From Cellulomonas chitinilytica (GTDB lineage: Bacteria > Actinomycetota > Actinomycetes > Actinomycetales > Cellulomonadaceae), in NCBI RefSeq assembly GCF_016862675.1, contig NZ_BONK01000001.1:1-64000 (forward strand): a stretch of 64,000 nucleotides of DNA, read 5' to 3'. Position 1 is the first letter of the stretch; each line of letters starts with the position of its first letter. Made by a program: the position numbers and the translations under genes. This document shows, one piece after another, positions 9,150 to 16,734 of this stretch. Below the pieces are notes generated by a model that worked only from the letters and a program-made list of their open reading frames with translations, was not told where the DNA came from and did not search any database.

Positions 9150-10282
9150 GCCCGGACCGCGCCGATCAGCCGGCCACGGACATCGGCGAGGTGCTCCGGC
9201 ATGTCCTCCGCGTCGAACGCGCTGTCGATCTCCCGCAGGACCGCCTCGAGCCGCAGCCGTGCATCCCCGGTCGCCGCCTCGGACCCGACGTCGTCGAGCA
9301 GCCCACGGCCCGAGCTCGCGAGCCGGTCGGCGCGCGCGGCACGTCCACGTGCGAGCTCCTCCGCCGCACCGACCAGCGTGGCGTTGCGCCCGTCCGCGAC
9401 GAGGTCGGCGAGCGCCTCGCGGGCGGTGGCCTGGGCGTCCGCCGTCGGCGCCACGAGCGGCAGCACCCACAGGTCGGAGGTGGTCGCCACGTGACGCCCG
9501 TCGAGCACCGCCGCTGCCGCGACGAGGCGCTGGCTGCGGACCGCCCGACGGTCGGTGAGCGCGACCCCCGCGGCACGGAGGCGCCGGACCGCGGTCGCGA
9601 GCGCCGGCTGGACGGGCGAGAGGTCGCACGCGTCGGCCGCACGGGTGAGCCGGTCGAGGACGCTCAGCATCTCGTCCGCCGCCACGTCGGCCGGAGCCGC
9701 GTCGTCGTCCGCGCGGGCACCGCGCCAGCCGGCCTCGAGCAGCTCCTCGAGCCGGGAGTCCGCAACCGGGTCGACGAACACGCGCGCGAGGAACCGGTCC
9801 GCGAACGCGGCCAGCGCCGTCTCCTCGGGGATGCTGTTCGACGCCCCGACGCACACCCGCAGCGGCACGCGCACCCGCGTCGACCCGCGACGGAAGCTGC
9901 GCTCGTTGAGGATGCCGAGCAGCGTGTTGAGGATCGCCGTCGAGCCGAGGAACACCTCGTCGAGGAACGCGACGTCGGCCTCGGGGAGCATGCCGGTCGT
10001 CTCCACCTCGACCACGCCCTCGCGGAGCCGCCGCAGGTCGACCGGCCCGAACACCTCGCTCGGCTCGGTGAACCGCCCGAGCAGGTACTCGAAGTACTCT
10101 CCGCCGAGCTGCCCGGCGATCCGACGGACGACCTGCGACTTGCCTGTGCCGGGCGGGCCGATGACGAGCACGTGCTCCCCCGCGACCGCGCACAGCGCCA
10201 CGACCTCGGCGAGCACCTCTCGGTCGACCAGGCCGTCGCAGGCGCGGGTGACGGCAAGGCGAAGGCGTGCGGCGTCGTCCAT
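9146..10282 (-). CDS. MoxR-family AAA+ ATPase
   Basis: ATPase of 378 aa heading the four-gene operon. Walker A is GPPGTGKS near 43-50, Walker B is VAFLDEVF near 105-112, and the sensor 1 segment reads GASNSIPEE near 147-155. The helical lid follows, and a long coil-rich C-terminal extension ends the protein. MoxR ATPases act as chaperone-like remodelers with vWA partners. ATG 10282 is preceded by GGAAGGGA (about 10288-10297), and a possible -10 (TAGACT) lies at 10328-10333 on the minus strand. The operon order is ATPase, 134-aa protein, vWA/propeller, bpX6 protein, all overlapping, so the four are almost certainly one functional unit. Confidence 0.9.
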   Translation of the reverse strand: MDDAARLRLAVTRACDGLVDREVLAEVVALCAVAGEHVLVIGPPGTGKSQVVRRIAGQLGGEYFEYLLGRFTEPSEVFGPVDLRRLREGVVEVETTGMLPEADVAFLDEVFLGSTAILNTLLGILNERSFRRGSTRVRVPLRVCVGASNSIPEETALAAFADRFLARVFVDPVADSRLEELLEAGWRGARADDDAAPADVAADEMLSVLDRLTRAADACDLSPVQPALATAVRRLRAAGVALTDRRAVRSQRLVAAAAVLDGRHVATTSDLWVLPLVAPTADAQATAREALADLVADGRNATLVGAAEELARGRAARADRLASSGRGLLDDVGSEAATGDARLRLEAVLREIDSAFDAEDMPEHLADVRGRLIGAVRA

Positions 10283-10458
10283 CGGGTCCCTTCCACCGGG
10301 TGTGGTCGGGCGCCCGACCGGCCCTGCAGTCTAGGGACGGGCCTCCGTGTCGACGAGGACATTCACCCAGGCGGCCCGACGACGCGCACGCCGCCTCGAC
10401 ATCAGGGGCCGAGGGCGGTCGACGCGGACGGCGAGGCGCCTCCCTGCCGGGTCGCAGG

Positions 10459-11841
10459 TCAGGGTTGCGTGACCTGCACCCGGGTGAGCGTGACGGCCCC
10501 CTGCAGCGAGATCGCGCGGCCCTGGAGGGTCGAGTCGCGGTTGATCGTCACGTCGCCGTTGGCGAGCAGCACCCCGCGCAGCTGCGAGCCGTCGCCGGCC
10601 GTGACCGTCGACCCGCTCACGAAGAAGATCTTGTCCGGCGCGGCGCCGCGCTTCAGGGCGACCGTGGCGCCGGGGGCGAACGTGAGCGACGACCCGCTGA
10701 CCACGAACGTGCGGCTGGGGTCGCCACCGGCGTCGAAGGTGACGGTGCCGGACACGGTGACCGGTCCGGACCGGCGCAGCACGCCGGGGGTGACGGTGCC
10801 GGTGAGGGTCGACGGCGCGGTCCCGGTCGCGGCGAGCGCGTTGAGGTCGCCGTACAGCTTGAGGGCGTCGGTCCGGGCGTTCACCGCTCCCGCGGTGTTC
10901 TTGTCGGTGCTGCCGGTGACGTCCCACGGCCAGAACCCGGTGACGCCGGTGCCGGGCGAGACACCGATGCTGCCCGTGATCGAGCTGCCGATGCCCAGGA
11001 CCTCGGCGTTCGCGATCCGGGTGCACGCGAGGATCGCGTAGCTGGTGGCCCGGCCGAGCGACAGCGTCGACCAGGTCCCGGCCGCGAACGTGTTGTGCAC
11101 GTTGCTGGTCCTCGCGGTGAACGCCGCGGACGACGCCGGTGACGCGTTCAGGACGAGGCCCGCGACGGACACGGCGACGACCGACACCGCCACGGCGGGC
11201 TTGAGGTGCTCGCGCCTGCGGCCCGGTGCGGGTCGCCGTCGCTCGTCGTCGCGAGGCCAGGACCACGCGGCGAGCCATACGGCGGCCCCGGTCCCGGCGA
11301 GCCACGACACGAGGGGGACGTACTGGTGCCCGGCGAGCCACATGCTCGGCAGCCCGACCCAGCGCACCAGCAGGCGCCCCTGCCCGGTGATCTTGTCGCG
11401 GGTCAGCGCGGTGCTGTCGGCGTCGTCGTTCGCGTCGCCCTTGGTGATCCACTCCTGGGGCGTGCGTCCCGGCGCGACGATCCGGTGCACGACGCGGTGC
11501 TGCCCGCCGCCCGCGGCCGGTCCCCAGAACTCGACGACGCCGCCGAGCGGGATCGGCGAGTCCTGCGGCAGCGGCGTGGACAGCACCAGGTCGCCGGGGC
11601 TGATGTGCGGCTCCATCGACCCGGTCTGCACGACGCTGCCGCGGAACCCGAACGCGAGCGGCAGCGCCGCGATCACGGTGAGCGCGACGACGAAGGACAG
11701 GTAGCACCGGGAGAGCGTGCCGAGGACGAACGCGGCCCAGCCGTCCCGGGACAGGACGGCCGGGCGCGCGTCGGGGCGTGCCTCGGGACGGGTGCTGCCT
11801 GCCTGCGTCGCCGCAGGCTCGCAGACGCCCGTCCGGGTCAC
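10459..11841 (-). CDS. SipW/ER-type signal peptidase fused to a SipW-type signal and a DUF3494 ice-binding-like domain
   Basis: Single frame of 460 aa. Residues 47-66 are a membrane anchor, then TGSMEPHISPGDLV with nucleophile Ser75 and QHRVVHRIV with His119, the Ser-His arrangement of ER-type (S26B) peptidases, and TKGDANDDAD near 133-142. A second membrane pass spans about 176-194. Residues 215-245 form another hydrophobic segment ending ASPASSAAFTARTSN, the same signature as SipW-dependent signals. Residues 262-460 match DUF3494 (TSYAILA, SIGVSPGTGVTGF, DKIFFVSGSTVTAG). So enzyme and likely substrate share one chain. GTG 11841 overlaps the upstream stop as GTGA. A sequencing error that merged two genes cannot be excluded. 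Confidence 0.8.
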   Translation of the reverse strand: MTRTGVCEPAATQAGSTRPEARPDARPAVLSRDGWAAFVLGTLSRCYLSFVVALTVIAALPLAFGFRGSVVQTGSMEPHISPGDLVLSTPLPQDSPIPLGGVVEFWGPAAGGGQHRVVHRIVAPGRTPQEWITKGDANDDADSTALTRDKITGQGRLLVRWVGLPSMWLAGHQYVPLVSWLAGTGAAVWLAAWSWPRDDERRRPAPGRRREHLKPAVAVSVVAVSVAGLVLNASPASSAAFTARTSNVHNTFAAGTWSTLSLGRATSYAILACTRIANAEVLGIGSSITGSIGVSPGTGVTGFWPWDVTGSTDKNTAGAVNARTDALKLYGDLNALAATGTAPSTLTGTVTPGVLRRSGPVTVSGTVTFDAGGDPSRTFVVSGSSLTFAPGATVALKRGAAPDKIFFVSGSTVTAGDGSQLRGVLLANGDVTINRDSTLQGRAISLQGAVTLTRVQVTQP

Positions 11842-12461
11842 GGCTGCGGCGTCGCGCTCTGCAGCTCCCACACCATGTCCATCGACACGGTCGCGCCCTG
11901 CAGCGAGTCGATCTGCTGCTGCGTCATCCCGGTCGTGTCGAACGTCCACGAGCCCTTGTAGGTCTTCGTCTCGCCCGCCGTGCCGGAGGTGGCCCAGCTC
12001 CCGCCGCCGGTCGCGTAGTCGTGGTTCGCCTGGGACATCGCCGTCAGGGACGCCGCGGGGTAGGTCCCGGCGTCGGCGACGAAGCCGGTGCAGTCGTTGA
12101 ACGAACCGCCGGTGCCCTGCTCGACCTTGAAGATGATGCGGTCCTGCAGGCCCTGAGCGGACGCGGAGAGGTTCTGCACGTACGTGCGGACCTCGCCGGC
12201 GACGGTGGAGGTCGACTTCACGACGAGACACTTCTCGCCGTGCTGGCCGGGGACCAGCCCCGTGACGGTGAACCCGGCGGCGCCCTTGTCGTCGTCGGTC
12301 AGCGTGACCTGGCCGGTGCTCCACGAGTTGCCGGCGTTGCGGGTGGTGGCGGTGAAGGCGGCGGACGACGCGTTCCAGACCAGCGCGCCCGCGGCGAGGA
12401 TCGCGACGGGGGCCGCGGCGAAGCCGGCGATGCGGCGCAGGTTGGTCGACGGTGCAGACAT
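11838..12461 (-). CDS. TasA-like secreted protein with SipW-type signal peptide
   Basis: Protein of 207 aa. Residues 8-33 give a basic start, a hydrophobic core and NASSAAFTATTRNAGNSW, the hallmark of SipW-dependent signals found in TasA/CalY-type fibre or biofilm proteins. The mature part is Thr/Gly/Ser-rich and predicted mostly beta, with two Cys (about residues 78 and 123). ATG 12461 is supported by GAGGAG at 12471-12476. A perfect stem-loop at 12493-12514 lies in its leader. It is co-transcribed and overlaps by 4 bp with the peptidase that should process it. The role as an extracellular matrix subunit is inferred from signal type and context. Confidence 0.78.
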   Translation of the reverse strand: MSAPSTNLRRIAGFAAAPVAILAAGALVWNASSAAFTATTRNAGNSWSTGQVTLTDDDKGAAGFTVTGLVPGQHGEKCLVVKSTSTVAGEVRTYVQNLSASAQGLQDRIIFKVEQGTGGSFNDCTGFVADAGTYPAASLTAMSQANHDYATGGGSWATSGTAGETKTYKGSWTFDTTGMTQQQIDSLQGATVSMDMVWELQSATPQP

Positions 12462-12492
12462 GCGTGGGTACTCCTCGGATGTTCCGGATCGG

Positions 12493-12514
12493 CCCCCTGC
12501 TTCGTCAGGGGGCG
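12493..12514 (-). promoter_or_regulatory. stem-loop in the leader of the TasA-like operon
   Basis: GCCCCCTG and CAGGGGGC form a perfect 8-bp stem with a 6-nt loop, ending 16 nt before the ribosome-binding site of the gene starting at 12461. It has no U-tract, so it is more likely an mRNA-stability or translation-control element than a terminator. I looked for a cyclic-di-GMP aptamer around it and could not support one. Confidence 0.45.
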
Positions 12515-12669
12515 GCGGCGCGGGCTGTTCCGACGCGCCAAGAAGGGTTCGGTCGCATCCACCCGTTCGGCCTAGGCCGTACGTCCCGCGTTGCGCCGAT
12601 CGGGAGCGAACGTGCTGGTCGGAGCGTCGGCGCTGTCCGACAGGTTTCACCCGCCCGCACCCAGGTGAC

Positions 12670-12689
12670 AGGCAAGCGACGACTTGCCT
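12670..12689. promoter_or_regulatory. inverted repeat, candidate operator of the ArsR-type regulator
   Basis: AGGCAAG and CTTGCCT flank a 6-bp spacer, a perfect 7-bp inverted repeat ending 11 bp before the GTG at 12701. TATGGT (12689-12694) could be the -10, which the repeat would touch. This is the usual layout for autorepression by ArsR-family proteins. Confidence 0.6.
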
Positions 12690-12700
12690 ATGGTGATCGT

Positions 12701-12985
12701 GTGACGGACGTGTTCAGGGCGCTCGACGACGAGACCCGTCGGCTGATCCTCGACGAGCTCGCCGCCCGGGACGGCCAGACGCTGTTCGAGATCTGCACGA
12801 CGCTCACGATGCGCCACGGCGTCGGGTCGACCCGGCAGGCGATCTCGCAGCACCTCGCCGTGCTCGAGGACGCCGGCCTCGTGACGACCGAACGACGTGG
12901 CCGCACCAAGCTCCACCACTTCGACCCGACGCCGCTCGACGCCGTCGCGCGGCGCTGGCCCACCACAGGAAAGGCCGACCCATGA
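12701..12985 (+). CDS. ArsR-family winged-helix transcriptional regulator
   Basis: Protein of 94 aa: VFRALDDETRRLILDELAARDG opens the domain, STRQAISQHLAVLEDAGLV is the recognition helix region, and RRGRTKLHHFD forms the wing. No ArsR-type metal-binding Cys pair is present, so it likely senses something other than thiol-bound metals, as do regulators of the SdpR/YdhC type next to VOC or SRPBCC genes. The start is GTG 12701, probably leaderless, since TATGGT lies 7 nt before it. Its TGA overlaps the next ATG (ATGA, 12982-12985), so the VOC protein is its immediate partner. The palindrome at 12670-12689 suggests autoregulation. Confidence 0.85.
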   Translation: MTDVFRALDDETRRLILDELAARDGQTLFEICTTLTMRHGVGSTRQAISQHLAVLEDAGLVTTERRGRTKLHHFDPTPLDAVARRWPTTGKADP

Positions 12986-13377
12986 GGATCCAGCTCACCA
13001 GCATCTACGTGGACGACCAGCGAGCGGCGCTCGCGTTCTACACGGACGTCCTCGGGTTCACGACGCACCACGACATCCCGCTCGGCGACGACTTCTGGCT
13101 CACGGTCGTCTCCCCCGACGCCCCCGACGGGCCCGAGCTGCTGCTCGAGCCGTCCGGCCACCCCGCGGTCAAGCCCTACCGCGACGCCCTCGTCGAGGAC
13201 GGCATCCCGCTCGCGCAGTTCGCCGTGGACGACGTCGAGAGCGAGTACCAGCGGCTGACGGGCCTCGGCGTCACCTTCACCCAGCCGCCCACCGACATCG
13301 GGCCTGCCGTCGTCGCCGTCCTCGACGACACGTGCGGCAACCTGATCCAGCTCATCGCCCCGAAGACGCCGGCCTGA
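12982..13377 (+). CDS. VOC-superfamily (glyoxalase/bleomycin resistance-like) protein
   Basis: Protein of 131 aa made of two beta-alpha-beta-beta-beta modules: IQLTSIYVDDQRAALAFYTDVLGF opens the first, and IPLAQFAVDDVESEYQRLTGLG opens the second, ending DDTCGNLIQLIA. Members are metal-dependent lyases, dioxygenases or drug-binding proteins. The usual first metal His is not obvious (T-S-I-Y-V at the first strand), while the late strand keeps NLIQL in place of the typical Glu, so metal binding is doubtful and binding or sequestration is possible. It is translationally coupled to the ArsR-type regulator. Confidence 0.82.
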   Translation: MRIQLTSIYVDDQRAALAFYTDVLGFTTHHDIPLGDDFWLTVVSPDAPDGPELLLEPSGHPAVKPYRDALVEDGIPLAQFAVDDVESEYQRLTGLGVTFTQPPTDIGPAVVAVLDDTCGNLIQLIAPKTPA

Positions 13378-13404
13378 CCGGGGCCGCAGGACGCCGGCGC
13401 ACGG

Positions 13405-14337
13405 TCAGGCCGGGGCGTCGAGGCGGGCGACGACGTCCGCGTCGAGCGTGAGGCGGGCCCCCGCGACGGCCTCCTCGACCTGCTCGACGCGGGTCGCGCC
13501 GACGATCGGCACGACACCGTGCGCCACGAGCCACGCGAGCACGACCTGGTTCGCCGAGACGCCGAGCCCGGCCGCGACCTCCCGCAGCACGGCCAGCCGC
13601 GCGGTCGTGCCCGGGTGCTCGAAGATCTCCTGCAGCGGCTTGTCCGGCCGGGTGTACGCGCCGAACATCAACGTGTTGTACGCCCACAGCGTCAGGTCGC
13701 CCTCGGCCGCCAGGTAGTCGAACGTCTCCCCCGTCGCGAGCGTGTGCCCACCCTCCGGCAGGTGCACGCCGGGGCGCGGCTGCAGGTAGGTGTGCCGGAG
13801 CTGCACCTGCGTGAACGGCGCGACGCCGAGGTCGCGCGCGACCCGCCGCGCCCGCTCCAGCCGCCACGTCGCGTGGTTGCTCGCGCCGAGCACGCCGACG
13901 GTGCCGTCGGCGACGAGCGCACCGAACGCCGCGACCGTCTCCTCCACGGGGACGGCCCGGTCCTCGACGTGCGCCCAGTAGACGTCGACCCGATCGGTGC
14001 CCAGACGCTTCAGCGAGCCCTCGAGCGCAGCCCGGATCGCGGCCGCCGACAACCCCTCGACGTCGTCGAGCGTCCGGTCGCCCGGCGTGCGCGGGCGCGC
14101 ACCGACCTTCGTCGAGAGCACGACCGCGTCACGGCTGCCGCGCGCCGCGAGCCAGCGGCCGATCGTCGCCTCGCTCTCGTCGCCCGTGCAGCCGTCCTGC
14201 CAGAACGGGTAGTTGTCCGCCGTGTCCAGCCGGATGCCGCCGAGCTCCACGAACCGGTCGAGGATCGCGAACGAGCCCTCCTCGTCCACGGTCGTGCCGA
14301 GCGGGATGGTCCCCAGAGCCAGTCGCAGGTCCGTCAT
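13405..14337 (-). CDS. aldo/keto reductase
   Basis: NADPH-dependent oxidoreductase of 310 aa with a TIM barrel. The catalytic set is visible: Asp and Tyr in LDTADNYPFW (about 40-50), Lys in VVLSTKVG, and His in VYWAHVED. The C-terminal cofactor loop reads VPIVGATRVEQVEEA. ATG 14337 is the natural start before LRLALGTIPLGT; a longer frame upstream is Arg-rich and lacks a ribosome-binding site. It ends 27 bp from the convergent VOC gene. The substrate is unknown; the YXXQ-like absence and general form suggest a broad carbonyl-reducing role. Confidence 0.87.
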   Translation of the reverse strand: MTDLRLALGTIPLGTTVDEEGSFAILDRFVELGGIRLDTADNYPFWQDGCTGDESEATIGRWLAARGSRDAVVLSTKVGARPRTPGDRTLDDVEGLSAAAIRAALEGSLKRLGTDRVDVYWAHVEDRAVPVEETVAAFGALVADGTVGVLGASNHATWRLERARRVARDLGVAPFTQVQLRHTYLQPRPGVHLPEGGHTLATGETFDYLAAEGDLTLWAYNTLMFGAYTRPDKPLQEIFEHPGTTARLAVLREVAAGLGVSANQVVLAWLVAHGVVPIVGATRVEQVEEAVAGARLTLDADVVARLDAPA

Positions 14338-14445
14338 GCGCGACACCCTGCCGCTTCGAGCGCGCTCGAACGCAAGCGTCCGGCTCCGGGGCGCCGCGGA
14401 GAGCGATCGCCTGGGCACGATCGGTCCGCCGCCACGGGACGATGC

Positions 14446-15357
14446 TCAGCGGGAGGCCCAGGCGCTCATGAGGACAGGATCGTGGCCCGCTCCTGTGAGG
14501 AGCTGCGCACACACCCAGGCAGCCGGTGCGAGGTCCAGCGAGCGCGCGAGATCCGGCAGCCGCCGCGCCCCGACACGAGCGCCCACCAGCGCACCTGCGA
14601 GCGCGGCAGCAACGGGGTGCGCACCGTCGACGCGATCGCTCCAGCTGTGCTCCGAGACATCGAGCGATCGGGCCAGCCGTGTCGCCTCCGCCAAGATCCG
14701 CAGCAGCGGTTCGTCGACGCTCCTCGGATCGACCCGGACCTCGGCCGGGGAGGCGAGGTATCGGAGCGCGGCGTCGCCCTGGTCATCGGGCAGGGGGCCT
14801 GCTTCGCCGGCCCACCAGAGCGCGGTCGCGTAGCCCGGATGCTCGAGACCGTCCACGTACCTGCTGTCACCCCGACCGTCGACGTCGTCGCCGTTGATCC
14901 GGTAGGCGACCGCACGGACGGCCACCCGGGCGACCGCGCGCTCCGACGCGCGTCGCCGTGGTGCGAACCCCTGCTGGATCGACGCACTGAGCCACGCCCC
15001 GTCGACCATGTCCACCGGCCGGTTCCCGGAGCGCGTGGTGATGCACAGGGCGAACGGCAGAGAGTGCGCGACAAGGGTCCCGACGTCTCCGTCGTCGAGC
15101 AGCCCGACCGCCCGTGCTGCGGCATCAGGTTCGTACTCGCCCGGGCCCGCGCTGAGGGCGTTCGCCACGGCGACGGCGGAGCGCAGGTGCTCGCGGCCGA
15201 GCGGGCCGACGGCGACGTGACCCGTTCGAGGGGACGACGGCCTCGCGAACGGCGGGCGATGCTTCGCGGCGGACACCCCGGCGAGGTGCTCACCGATGCA
15301 GAAGCCGAGCAGCGCTCCGACCACTCGATCGCCCATCGCTCGATCCGGGGTCGTCAC
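14446..15357 (-). CDS. degenerate ADP-ribosylglycohydrolase-fold protein
   Basis: Protein of 303 aa. The opening helix GDRVVGALLGFCIGEHLAG matches the ADP-ribosylglycohydrolase (ARH) family start G-x3-G-x3-G-D-x-L-G, but the Asp is Glu. The C-terminal HPVAAALAGALVGARVGARRLP matches the closing ARH helix, but the preceding D-x-D-T metal motif is missing and no T-D-D segment is seen. The fold is therefore likely kept while Mg-dependent hydrolysis is probably lost or altered; it might bind ADP-ribose or modified nucleic acid. Last gene of a minus-strand trio with a beta-CASP protein (31 bp upstream) and a PD-(D/E)XK nuclease. Function inferred. Confidence 0.65.
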   Translation of the reverse strand: MTTPDRAMGDRVVGALLGFCIGEHLAGVSAAKHRPPFARPSSPRTGHVAVGPLGREHLRSAVAVANALSAGPGEYEPDAAARAVGLLDDGDVGTLVAHSLPFALCITTRSGNRPVDMVDGAWLSASIQQGFAPRRRASERAVARVAVRAVAYRINGDDVDGRGDSRYVDGLEHPGYATALWWAGEAGPLPDDQGDAALRYLASPAEVRVDPRSVDEPLLRILAEATRLARSLDVSEHSWSDRVDGAHPVAAALAGALVGARVGARRLPDLARSLDLAPAAWVCAQLLTGAGHDPVLMSAWASR

Positions 15358-15388
15358 AGCTCAGGCCCTCCTGACCGCGCGCGGCCGG

Positions 15389-16654
15389 TCATGCCGCCCA
15401 CCAGTCACCGTCACGACGCTCGGCAGCACGTGGAAAGAAGTCCCCGTACCTGGCCGCGCCCTCCGTGTGGATCGGCACGACAGCACGTGCATCGATCGCT
15501 GCGCACAGCCGGCGAAGGTCGGCGACGCTCGCGTGCCCGGAGGTGTGGTGCTCGACGAAGGGAATCCTCTTCGCCGCGCAGAGGCCGCGCAGACGCGTGC
15601 CCGAGGCCTCGCTCAGATATCCGGACCACATCGACCAGATCACCGCGCCCGAGGCGTCCAGCGCGCCGGCGGCGAGCTCGGCGATCGACGACGACCCGGT
15701 GTAGATCGCATAGCGGTCGGGACGCGCCGCGATCTGCTCGTCGAACACCCTCAACCCGCGAACCTCAGCGGTCCGACGGAACTCACCCGACCGGAGCACC
15801 CGGAGCTTCTGGCGCCGCGGCACCCACACACCGAGCGACGGGAAGCCTGGCTGAGGGATGGAGCTGCGGCTCGTCGCCTGAGCGACGGCGACACCGTAGA
15901 GGTCGACGAGCAGGGTCCGGCCCGCCCGCCGGGCCGCCCGGTAGCAGGAGACCAACCGGTCGACGTTCTGAGCCGACGCAGCCACGACCACCAGGCCTCG
16001 CGTCGCTCGCAGGGTCCCGGCGATCGCACGCTCGACGTCGGCCTCCGACTCCGTCCGCTGCGCAGGCACGTCGTCCGCCGACGCGCGGACGTGGGTGCCC
16101 TCCATGATCAGGGTGTCCACGTGCTCCGGCGGCTCGGCGACCAGTCGCTCGAACAGGACGGACTTGCGGCCGTGCCCCCGCAGGTCGCCGGTGTAGAAGA
16201 CTCGCCGGCCGCACGCGTCGATCTGCAACGCGTAGGCGTCGAACGCGCTGTGATCCACGAGATACGGCGTGACGGTGAAAGGACCGATCCGCAGCGGGAC
16301 GCGGTCGGCGAGGTGCACCGTCGGCCGGAGCGACGGCCCCGGCGAGAAGAACCGGGCGGCTTCGACGACGGCCGCCGCCGCCTTCCCGGCGAAGACGGGG
16401 ACGTCCGGGCTGACCTGGTCGAGAAGCCCGTAGTGGTCGAGGTGCCCGTGCGAGATGACCACGCCGAGCAGGCTCGGGTCGTCGCCCGACGCGAGTCCTC
16501 GGACCGCCGGCAGCTCGACCGCGTCGCCGGCGCGCGCCGACAACGGCCGACCCACGTCCAGCACGAGACGCGCACCGCCGGCCTCGAGCTCGATGCATGT
16601 GCCGCCGATCTCCTGCGTGCCTCGGTGCACGCGGACCCACAGTTCCTCTGTCAT
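15389..16654 (-). CDS. metallo-beta-lactamase/beta-CASP ribonuclease-like protein (RNase J-type)
   Basis: Protein of 421 aa. Metal motifs are complete: HGHLDHYG at 69-76 (His69, His71, Asp73, His74), His135 in LVDHSAF and Asp157 in FYTGDLRG. The beta-CASP part has MEGTH (184-188), HHTSGHAS near 369-376 and PIHTEGA with His396. This is the RNase J/CPSF arrangement, so RNA or DNA hydrolysis is expected. It is shorter than RNase J (about 550 aa) and lacks its C-terminal domain. Start uncertain: ATG 16654 is preferred, GTG 16684 is possible; neither has a clear ribosome-binding site. It sits between a PD-(D/E)XK protein and an ARH-like protein. Confidence 0.83.
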   Translation of the reverse strand: MTEELWVRVHRGTQEIGGTCIELEAGGARLVLDVGRPLSARAGDAVELPAVRGLASGDDPSLLGVVISHGHLDHYGLLDQVSPDVPVFAGKAAAAVVEAARFFSPGPSLRPTVHLADRVPLRIGPFTVTPYLVDHSAFDAYALQIDACGRRVFYTGDLRGHGRKSVLFERLVAEPPEHVDTLIMEGTHVRASADDVPAQRTESEADVERAIAGTLRATRGLVVVAASAQNVDRLVSCYRAARRAGRTLLVDLYGVAVAQATSRSSIPQPGFPSLGVWVPRRQKLRVLRSGEFRRTAEVRGLRVFDEQIAARPDRYAIYTGSSSIAELAAGALDASGAVIWSMWSGYLSEASGTRLRGLCAAKRIPFVEHHTSGHASVADLRRLCAAIDARAVVPIHTEGAARYGDFFPRAAERRDGDWWAA

Positions 16655-16734
16655 GCCGGGGAGGGTGGCACCGACCACCGACACCGGTGCCGCGGGACGC
16701 CCGCTCGGTCCGCGGATCTCCCACGGGAGGCAGC

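Noticed and set aside
9149..9150. A longer start for the vWA/propeller gene beginning near 9126
   Set aside because: The extra 124 codons are Arg-rich noise that would overlap the whole 134-aa gene, which has its own coding signal.
12500..12700. Possible cyclic-di-GMP riboswitch before the TasA-like operon
   Set aside because: Fragments such as GGGACG and GGCCTAGGCC resemble the class I aptamer, but the ordered stems and the GAAA-type loop pair could not be built.
14338..14418. N-terminal extension of the aldo/keto reductase
   Set aside because: The extra 27 residues are not family-like, and ATG 14337 gives the usual first strand.
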